6,745 nucleotides of DNA from Candidatus Woykebacteria bacterium RIFCSPLOWO2_01_FULL_43_14. GTDB taxonomy: Bacteria > Patescibacteriota > Microgenomatia > Woykebacterales > 2-01-FULL-43-14. Every line of letters begins with the position of its first letter. Within the stretch, counting starts at the first letter, position 1. The notes beneath the pieces are model-generated. The model did no database searches. It was not told the origin of the DNA and saw only the letters and a list, made by a program, of their open reading frames with translations. The stretch covers positions 1 to 6,745 of the forward strand of contig MHDB01000003.1 in assembly GCA_001816835.1 (NCBI GenBank), written 5' to 3'. Positions 1-5,053 of the stretch are shown here, piece after piece. A program made the position numbers and the translations under genes.

Positions 1-555
1 GGCGTTGATTTCAAGCAAAGAGTCCTGGAAATAGTGGGTATGACCAAGGGTCCTGTCAGTATCGAGCTCACCAAAAAAAGTGTTGCTGATATGGTTGAGG
101 AAGCTCAGACCTACCACTCCTGGAGTCCAGAACGTATTGCTATAAAAGTCGCGATGAGCGGTGATGGATTGGGCTTGGAAGTCATAAATCTCCTGCATCA
201 AAAAGGTATTCGAATAAACGCCACTTGTATGATGAACTTTGCCCAAGGACTCCTTGCGGCCAAAGCCGGAGCAGATTACGTTTCCCTATTCTATAGACGA
301 GCGATGGACTCGGGCTTGGATCCTGTTGAGGAAATCAGGAGACTTCGGTATTTCATAGACGATTCCAAGTTGCCCTCAGAAATAATTGCTGGCTCTATTC
401 GTGAAGTCGGCGACGTATGCAATGCCCTGGCGGCTGGGGCGCATATTCCAACCATTCCCTATAAAATCTTCATCCAAATGCCTTTCCATCAAAAATCAGA
501 AGATACTATTGCCGAATTTGATAAAAGCTGGCTAGAATTCCTGAAAAATAAGTAA
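1..555 (+). CDS. Transaldolase family protein (small FSA/TalC-like type), 5' partial
   Basis: The frame is open from base 1, so the start lies upstream; 184 C-terminal residues are visible against about 215-220 for the family, and the GTG at 34 is internal. Transaldolases move a dihydroxyacetone unit between sugar phosphates and can form sedoheptulose 7-phosphate in the cytosol. Numbering from the window edge, the Schiff-base lysine is K49 in IAIKV. NAT (73-75), the AQGLLAAKAGADYVS block (81-95), R100 and the IIAGSIRE and IPTIPYK strands follow the TIM-barrel family pattern. Glu22 (GPVSIE) and Phe97 (SLFYRR) sit where true transaldolases have Glu and Phe; fructose-6-phosphate aldolases have Gln and Tyr there. 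This favours transaldolase activity, although my alignment is by eye. It ends 6 nt before the heptose kinase gene, so a role in supplying the heptose precursor is a reasonable inference. Confidence 0.87.
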   Translation, partial: GVDFKQRVLEIVGMTKGPVSIELTKKSVADMVEEAQTYHSWSPERIAIKVAMSGDGLGLEVINLLHQKGIRINATCMMNFAQGLLAAKAGADYVSLFYRRAMDSGLDPVEEIRRLRYFIDDSKLPSEIIAGSIREVGDVCNALAAGAHIPTIPYKIFIQMPFHQKSEDTIAEFDKSWLEFLKNK

Positions 556-561
556 TCTCGG

Positions 562-1530
562 ATGATCTTAGCCAGAGCACCATTAAGAATTTGTCTTGGC
601 GGAGGAGGTACTGACCTCCCTTTTTATTGTTTAGAGCACACAGGTTACTTACTTACTTCAGCTATAGACAAGTATATCTACCTTTCGCTTAGCCCCTCCC
701 TCTCAGGTAAAACGTCTCTTAGACATGAAGAAATAGAAGACGTCGCTTCAGTGGAGGACCTTAGTCACGGTATTGTTAGAGAGACCCTGAAATACTTTGG
801 CGTCAAAGACGCTCTGAATATCACGATTAGCTCCTCAGTTCCTTCAGGCACAGGAATGGGTTCCTCTAGCACTCTCACTGTAGCACTAATAAAGGCCCTA
901 CTTCAGCACAAGAACCAGCAGCATAAATATGGAGCTTATGACATCGCCCAAACTGCATACCACATAGAACGGGTTATCCTCGGAGAAGAAGGCGGTAAAC
1001 AAGATCAGTTTATTTCTTCATACGGCGGCATTATCGAAATGATTCTTGAAAAAGACGGCTCTGTGAAAATAAATACACTAAACTTGCCAAAGAAAACTCT
1101 CTCTAAGATGGAATCGAACCTTGCTCTCTTTTACCTTGGCTCCAGTCGTAAATCAAGTGACATCCAGGTGCAAGTTTCTAAAGAGGCTAAGATTAAGCAC
1201 CTTCATGATATAAAAAGGCTAGGTCAAGAATTGAAAGATTCCCTGGTAAAAGGTCATGTGGACGATCTTGGTAATAACTGGCACGAGCACTGGTTAGCCA
1301 AAAAACAACTTACCAAGTCAATCAGTACTTCAGAAATTGATCACCATTATGATTTCGGACTAAAGAATGGCGCTTTAGGCGGGAAGCTAATTGGTGCCGG
1401 CGGCGGCGGATTTTTGATTTTCTACACCAAGGATAAAGAAAAACTTATTGCTTTAATGGAGAGGAAGGGTTTAAAATATCTTAAGTTCTCCTTCTCACCT
1501 GCCGGAGCTGAGATCTTTTACAAAGATTAG
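562..1530 (+). CDS. hddA: GHMP kinase, D-glycero-alpha-D-manno-heptose 7-phosphate kinase (HddA type)
   Basis: HddA phosphorylates D-glycero-D-manno-heptose 7-phosphate at C1 with ATP, giving the alpha-1,7-bisphosphate in the GDP-heptose branch. The 322-residue length is normal for the family. The N-terminus (ARAPLRICLGGGGTDLPFY, residues 4-22) is the typical HddA opening and fixes the ATG start. The GHMP ATP-binding loop is PSGTGMGSSS (94-103), the likely catalytic aspartate is D148 in GGKQDQF, and the C-terminal glycine-rich motif is KLIGAGGGGFLIFY (275-288). Only 6 nt separate it from the transaldolase stop. No clear Shine-Dalgarno sequence is present, so translation may depend on re-initiation. 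Other sugar GHMP kinases (for example fucokinase-like) share this fold, but the adjacent gmhA, hddC and gmhB genes make the heptose assignment strong. Confidence 0.92.
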   Translation: MILARAPLRICLGGGGTDLPFYCLEHTGYLLTSAIDKYIYLSLSPSLSGKTSLRHEEIEDVASVEDLSHGIVRETLKYFGVKDALNITISSSVPSGTGMGSSSTLTVALIKALLQHKNQQHKYGAYDIAQTAYHIERVILGEEGGKQDQFISSYGGIIEMILEKDGSVKINTLNLPKKTLSKMESNLALFYLGSSRKSSDIQVQVSKEAKIKHLHDIKRLGQELKDSLVKGHVDDLGNNWHEHWLAKKQLTKSISTSEIDHHYDFGLKNGALGGKLIGAGGGGFLIFYTKDKEKLIALMERKGLKYLKFSFSPAGAEIFYKD

Positions 1531-1533
1531 ACC

Positions 1534-1538
1534 GGAGG
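1534..1538 (+). promoter_or_regulatory. Strong ribosome binding site of gmhA
   Basis: GGAGG lies 4 nt before the ATG at 1543, inside the 12-nt gap after the hddA stop. It fixes the gmhA start and is one of only two strong Shine-Dalgarno sequences in the operon. Confidence 0.8.
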
Positions 1539-1542
1539 TATT

Positions 1543-2187
1543 ATGCAAAAAGAAGATTCTTCCCTGAAAGAAACACCTAAGCCACTTTTTAACCCCAATT
1601 ACGCTGACGACTATCTCAAAAGTGTCGCTTGGGCTTGTTCCAAAGTCGATCAAGAAAAGATTGCCCAGATCATAGAAGTACTTTTTAGAGCCTGGCAGGA
1701 AAAGAAAAACATTTATTTGTTTGGGAATGGCGGTTCAGCCAGTATCGCGATGCACTTCACCACAGATCTAGGAAAAGGAACTTACAACGAGGGTAAGGAT
1801 AGACTTAGAGTCTTTTGCTTAAGCGAGAACACGGATCTGATGACCGCTCTAACCAACGATAATGGCTGGGAAAACGTCTATATTGACCAGATTAAAGGCA
1901 TGATCGGCAAAGGGGACGTGTTGATCGGCTACAGTGTACACGGGGGCAGCGGAAGTGATAAGGCCGGAGCTTGGTCTCAAAACATCCTCAAAGCCATTGA
2001 CTACGCTAAAAAACAGGGGGCAATTACCGTTGGATTTTCTGGTTTTGAAGGCGGGGTCATGAAAACTTTGTGTGATCTTTGCTTGGTTATTCCTACATTT
2101 GTGACTGGACAAGTCCAGGACCTACAATTCGCGGTAATGCACATTATTTGTGACACTTTGAATGATCGAATAAAACATTCCGAATGA
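1543..2187 (+). CDS. gmhA: SIS-domain phosphoheptose isomerase (sedoheptulose-7-phosphate isomerase)
   Basis: GmhA converts sedoheptulose 7-phosphate to D-glycero-D-manno-heptose 7-phosphate, the first committed heptose step, in the cytosol. The protein has 214 residues, slightly longer than the usual 190-200. The SIS phosphosugar loop is FGNGGSASIAMHF (60-72). By comparison with characterised GmhA enzymes, the zinc ligands would be H71, Q192 and H200, the last two keeping the family spacing of 8. The usual Glu of the HxxxE motif is Asp75, a conservative change at a catalytic position. The usual SGNS loop is replaced by a longer SVHGGSGSDKAGAWSQN segment (131-147), which points to a distinct subfamily. 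The stop overlaps the hddC start by 4 nt (ATGA). A DiaA-like SIS protein is the alternative, but the operon context argues against it. Confidence 0.9.
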   Translation: MQKEDSSLKETPKPLFNPNYADDYLKSVAWACSKVDQEKIAQIIEVLFRAWQEKKNIYLFGNGGSASIAMHFTTDLGKGTYNEGKDRLRVFCLSENTDLMTALTNDNGWENVYIDQIKGMIGKGDVLIGYSVHGGSGSDKAGAWSQNILKAIDYAKKQGAITVGFSGFEGGVMKTLCDLCLVIPTFVTGQVQDLQFAVMHIICDTLNDRIKHSE

Positions 2188-2879
2188 AAGCTTTTATACT
2201 TGCCGGAGGCCTCGGAACAAGACTTAGGCCGCTAACAAATGATCTACCCAAACCTATGGTCGAGGTTGATGGAAAACCTTTCATCTTCTACCAATTAAAA
2301 CTTCTCTCTTCCCTTGGCATTAGGAAAATAGTCATCTCCACTGGTTATCTGGGAGAAAAAATATCTCAATACTTCGGGGATGGTTCTGATCTAGGAATAA
2401 GAATCTATTATTCTCACGAAAAAGAACCAATGGGTACAGGGGGAGCTCTTTATTTAGCGCGCCATTTGTTAGGTGAAAATTTTATTGTTTTAAATGGCGA
2501 TGATTTACCAATAATTGACTGGAATGAACTCATAAAATCCACCAAAAATAATAATAATTTTTTAGCTATTTTCCACGCCCCCGGAAACGGCAATTTGGTA
2601 GTTAACCAAAGTGGACTCATAACTAAGTACCTCAGTAAGGATCGAACGAAAAATTCTGATTGGGCTCACGCTGGTCTTTCCTACCTCAATAGTGGCATCT
2701 TTGATCTGTTTGACACTAGTACCAGAAATCTCGAGGAAGAAATTTTCACCAAATTGGCGATGAGTAGTCAGTTGCGCTACTTCAAAGCAGATGATATAAC
2801 CTTATCAATAGGGACATTTGAAACGCTGGAAAACACAAGGCAAAAATTACCTGGTTATATCGCTAAGTATCTAAAATGA
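2184..2879 (+). CDS. hddC: Sugar nucleotidyltransferase, heptose-1-phosphate guanylyltransferase (HddC type)
   Basis: HddC joins D-glycero-alpha-D-manno-heptose 1-phosphate with GTP to give the GDP-heptose. The 231 residues match the HddC length. The N-terminal nucleotide loop is LAGGLGTRLRPLT (6-18), followed by LPKPMV (21-26) with K23. Further on come GTGGAL (84-89), the metal-binding NGDD (104-107) and NSGIF (169-173). Near the C-terminus the usual (F/I)DIGTPED motif reads LSIGTFET, so the expected Asp is Ser208. The ATG overlaps the gmhA stop by 4 nt and no Shine-Dalgarno sequence is visible, suggesting translational coupling. Related enzymes use mannose- or glucose-1-phosphate, so the sugar and the nucleotide are assigned from similarity and neighbours rather than from specific residues. 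Confidence 0.87.
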   Translation: MKAFILAGGLGTRLRPLTNDLPKPMVEVDGKPFIFYQLKLLSSLGIRKIVISTGYLGEKISQYFGDGSDLGIRIYYSHEKEPMGTGGALYLARHLLGENFIVLNGDDLPIIDWNELIKSTKNNNNFLAIFHAPGNGNLVVNQSGLITKYLSKDRTKNSDWAHAGLSYLNSGIFDLFDTSTRNLEEEIFTKLAMSSQLRYFKADDITLSIGTFETLENTRQKLPGYIAKYLK

Positions 2880-3595
2880 GTACTAAGTTAAAGAAAATTT
2901 TTGTGGTTGTAACCACCTATAATGAAAAGGAAAATCTTCCCGCGCTGGTCCCCCAAATTTTAGATAAGGACAGCCGTCTCAAGGTAATCATAGTCGATGA
3001 CAGCAGCCCTGACGGTACTGGTAAAATAGCGGATGATTTGGCCAAAATATTTAAAGATCGCATCATTGTCATACATCGTAAAGAACGTGGTGTTGGAACT
3101 GCGTTAAGAGAGGGGTTTAAAAAAGCTCTTGCTCTAGGAGCTGAGGCGGTAATTCAAATGGACGCTGATTTTTCACATAACCCCTTCTACCTTACCGAAA
3201 TTATAAAGACCCTCGAGTCAGGTGCTAAGGTGGTGATCGGTTCCAGGTATTCCTCAGGAGGCGGGATCGCAAGTCGAAGTGTTGCAAGGAATATCATTTC
3301 CAAGATTGCCAATCTTTATAACCATATTATTCTAGGCCTCTGGGATGTGAGTGACACTGCTTCTGGGTATAAAGGCTACCAAAGAGAAGTTCTGGAAAAA
3401 ATAAACCTTGGGTCTTTTGTTTCCACAGGTTACAGTGTAGGGGTAGAAAATCTTTACCGTATTGCAGCTAAAGGCTTTAAAATTACCGAAATCCCTATTT
3501 TGTTCAGTGATCGTAACGCGGGTAACTCCAAGATGGGTTTAAAGGAACTAGTAAAGTACATGATCACCGTACTAAAAATCCGCGCTAAATCATGA
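2876..3595 (+). CDS. Family 2 glycosyltransferase, polyprenol-phosphate mannosyltransferase (DPM1)-like
   Basis: DPM1-like enzymes transfer a sugar from a GDP-sugar to a polyprenyl phosphate on the inner membrane face, making a lipid donor for later glycosylation outside the cytoplasm. The 239 residues form one GT-A domain with no C-terminal membrane segments, like the soluble DPM1 type. Motifs in order are TYNEKENLP (14-22), IVDDSSPDGTG (39-49), the DxD-like QMDADFSHNP (94-103), GSRY (122-125) and the DPM1-like acceptor-loop motif RNAGNSKMG (213-221). It starts within the hddC stop (4-nt overlap) and its stop overlaps the next gene in the same way. The family's usual donor is GDP-mannose. 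Because GDP-manno-heptose is made by this operon, a heptose donor is a tempting inference that residues alone cannot prove. Confidence 0.88.
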   Translation: MSTKLKKIFVVVTTYNEKENLPALVPQILDKDSRLKVIIVDDSSPDGTGKIADDLAKIFKDRIIVIHRKERGVGTALREGFKKALALGAEAVIQMDADFSHNPFYLTEIIKTLESGAKVVIGSRYSSGGGIASRSVARNIISKIANLYNHIILGLWDVSDTASGYKGYQREVLEKINLGSFVSTGYSVGVENLYRIAAKGFKITEIPILFSDRNAGNSKMGLKELVKYMITVLKIRAKS

Positions 3596-4239
3596 AAGAC
3601 TCCGTAAACTACGAATTGATAGAGGGGACTTTCTACGATGACCAGACAGATCCCAAAAAAGTGGGTAAATTGCGTGCCTGGCATCACACCTCAAGATATA
3701 CAAACCTCAACCAAACAATCAAAAAGTACTACCACAAAGGTGATGTGATAGTAGATCTGGCTTGCGGCAGCGGGGTATGGAATATAAACAAACTCCCGGT
3801 CATAGGCGTTGATATTAACGAGGAGCTTCTCAAGTTTGGAAAGTCTAAAGGGTTGCTAAGCGAGGCGCATGTTGGGGATATAGAAAAAATCCCCTTACCT
3901 TCTGAATTTGCCGATATAGTCGTAATGACTGAGATATTTGAGCATGTGAAGAACCTACCTAAAGTCAGAAATGAAACCCTTAGGATCCTTAAAAAAGGCG
4001 GTAAGCTAATCGCCACCGTACCATACGACTCTTTTCCTTCTCCCCACTACCCAATTTTTGTCGTGTATTGTTTGCTGCGTGGTTATCTGACCAATGACTC
4101 CTACTATAAAAAACTCTGTGGTCATATTAACCGCTTCTCCAAAGCTTCTTTTAGGAAAATGCTTGGCAAGGATGTTATAATACTGGAGCAATTCAGCGTG
4201 AATGGGTTACTGATATTTACAGTAGCCGAAAAACTCTAG
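3592..4239 (+). CDS. Class I SAM-dependent methyltransferase
   Basis: This is a 215-residue Rossmann-fold methyltransferase of the Methyltransf_11/UbiE-like type. SAM-binding motif I is IVDLACGSG (53-61), the acidic end of strand 2 is GVDI (72-75), GDIEKIPLP (95-103) matches the adenine-side motif, and TEIFEHV (113-119) matches the post-II motif. KKGGKLIATVPY (134-145) follows the usual strand 5 pattern. The C-terminal HINRFSKASFRKML region (178-191) is common in methyltransferases of polysaccharide clusters. There is no signal peptide and no clear membrane anchor. It overlaps the glycosyltransferase gene by 4 nt. The substrate is not readable from sequence; O-methylation of the heptose or of a heptose-containing glycan is inferred from position only. 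Confidence 0.85.
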   Translation: MKDSVNYELIEGTFYDDQTDPKKVGKLRAWHHTSRYTNLNQTIKKYYHKGDVIVDLACGSGVWNINKLPVIGVDINEELLKFGKSKGLLSEAHVGDIEKIPLPSEFADIVVMTEIFEHVKNLPKVRNETLRILKKGGKLIATVPYDSFPSPHYPIFVVYCLLRGYLTNDSYYKKLCGHINRFSKASFRKMLGKDVIILEQFSVNGLLIFTVAEKL

Positions 4240-4243
4240 GAGG
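4238..4243 (+). promoter_or_regulatory. Strong ribosome binding site of gmhB
   Basis: AGGAGG overlaps the methyltransferase stop codon (TAG, 4237-4239) and lies 6 nt before the ATG at 4250. It supports that start over later in-frame ones and indicates initiation independent of coupling. Confidence 0.85.
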
Positions 4244-4249
4244 AGAGAC

Positions 4250-4852
4250 ATGGCAAACATCTGGGACCATTATTCTTCGGCGCAAGACTTTGTGGGCTAC
4301 AAAGGTCAACAAGTTGGCTTTTTGGATAGGGATGGAACCATTTGCCATGAGCAACCCATTTCTCGAGCGGGAGAGCAAGTAGCGCTAATCGAAGGCTCGG
4401 CCGAGGGAGTGGCATTGCTTAAACATCATGGGTATTATCTGATTGTAATTACCAATCAACCTCGTATTTCCAGAGGCGAGGCTGATGAGGGAAGGCTTCG
4501 GGAGATCAATGATGCACTTTCAGGACAAATCGAAACTCTGACAGGCGAGCGAATTGACCATTTTCTCTATTGCCCGCACGAGGACAATGCGTGTCCCTGG
4601 CGGAAACCAAACCCCGGAATGCTTCAATTTGCAGCACTTCGACTCGGCTTAGATATCACTCGAACCACCGTAGTAGGTGACAGTCATAAGGACATCCTTG
4701 CTGGTCAGGCGGTTGGCGCACGGACTATTCAGGTACTGACTCGCAACTTGGTTTCGGATGGTACACCTAAGCCGTGTCAACCGAATCATACAGCTCCAGA
4801 TCTACTTGCAGCAGCTCATTTAATACTCAGGCTAGACCACATTTCAGTCTAA
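4250..4852 (+). CDS. gmhB: HAD-IIIA phosphatase, D-glycero-alpha-D-manno-heptose-1,7-bisphosphate 7-phosphatase
   Basis: GmhB removes the C7 phosphate from heptose 1,7-bisphosphate between the HddA and HddC steps. The 200 residues are near the family's usual 180-195, with about 20 extra residues before the catalytic core. HAD motif I is FLDRDGT (24-30) with nucleophile D26 and acid/base D28. Motif II is ITNQ (67-70), motif III is RKPNPGM (118-124) with K119, and motif IV is VGDSHKD (142-148) with D144 and D148. The zinc loop usually reads CPH, a spacer, then CxCRKP; here it reads C108-P-H110, a 4-residue spacer, C115-P-W117, so one cysteine ligand is replaced by Trp. Histidinol-phosphate phosphatases share this fold, but the neighbours favour heptose. 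It is the last operon gene and reads directly into a terminator. Confidence 0.9.
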   Translation: MANIWDHYSSAQDFVGYKGQQVGFLDRDGTICHEQPISRAGEQVALIEGSAEGVALLKHHGYYLIVITNQPRISRGEADEGRLREINDALSGQIETLTGERIDHFLYCPHEDNACPWRKPNPGMLQFAALRLGLDITRTTVVGDSHKDILAGQAVGARTIQVLTRNLVSDGTPKPCQPNHTAPDLLAAAHLILRLDHISV

Positions 4853-4861
4853 CCACCAACT

Positions 4862-4892
4862 AACCACCAATTCAATCGGTGGTTTTCTTTTT
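4862..4892 (+). terminator. Rho-independent terminator of the heptose operon
   Basis: A 7-bp stem, AACCACC (4862-4868) with GGTGGTT (4878-4884), encloses a 9-nt loop and runs into a T-rich tract TTTTCTTTTT (4883-4892). It starts 9 nt after the gmhB stop. AACCACCAA occurs twice (4851-4859 and 4862-4870); the first copy overlaps the stop codon and could pair with the same right arm as an alternative stem. Confidence 0.85.
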
Positions 4893-4893
4893 C

Positions 4894-5001
4894 CTTCAGA
4901 GGGTTCGTGCTAGGGAACACCACACTTCGCGGGGAGCTTCGGGACGGTTGTGCTGATGACCATCCCCCTTCGCAGGTAGCTTCGGGAGGATTATGCTGAT
5001 G
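4894..5001. repeat. Degenerate tandem repeat, 43-nt unit, about 2.7 copies
   Basis: Two well-matched copies begin at 4925 and 4968, a period of 43. Over their first 34 bases I count 29 identities, including the shared blocks CTTCGC, AGCTTCGGGA (4935-4944 and 4978-4987) and TGCTGATG (4951-4958 and 4994-5001). A weaker partial copy at 4894-4924 resembles the second half of the unit (CTTC, GGTT and GTGCT blocks). The unit itself contains two CTTCG elements. Copy 2 ends in a perfect 6-bp hairpin, TTATGC (4991-4996), loop TGAT, GCATAA (5001-5006). The block lies exactly between the two terminators. There is no credible coding content, and the function is unknown. Confidence 0.7.
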
Positions 5002-5002
5002 C

Positions 5003-5035
5003 ATAAAGAAAGCGCCTAAGAAAATCCTAGACGCT
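5003..5035 (-). terminator. Rho-independent terminator of the - strand secreted-protein gene
   Basis: On the - strand the arms 5035-5026 and 5020-5011 form a 10-bp stem with two G-T wobbles around a 5-nt loop (ATTTT). A T-rich tail, TTCTTTAT (5010-5003), follows. The hairpin begins 18 nt after the TAG stop at 5056-5054. Its asymmetry (wobbles only on this strand, U-rich tail on this side) assigns it to the leftward gene. Confidence 0.8.
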
Positions 5036-5053
5036 GAGTGCTAAATATCTCTC

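Noticed and set aside
1849..2112. - strand open frame inside gmhA
   Set aside because: Shadow of a well-supported conserved gene with no recognisable features. The same applies to - strand frames at 3454-3687, 3729-4016, 4006-4191, 5584-5775 and 6529-6735 and the + strand frame at 6462-6650.
2184..3595. Recoding of UGA as an amino acid, as in some Patescibacteria
   Set aside because: UGA ends gmhA, hddC and the glycosyltransferase gene at natural family lengths within tight ATGA overlaps, and no gene contains an in-frame UGA at a conserved position.
4908..4999. Small + strand frame through the 43-nt repeats, plus micro-frames starting at 4950 (GTG) and 4993 (ATG, preceded by GGAGG)
   Set aside because: They lie after the operon terminator, their peptides are 8-30 residues with no known pattern, and the two repeat copies encode different sequences after the shared start, so protein conservation is not seen.
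4894..5001. CRISPR array
   Set aside because: The copies are adjacent and degenerate along their whole length, with fewer than three full units and no constant-repeat/unique-spacer alternation.
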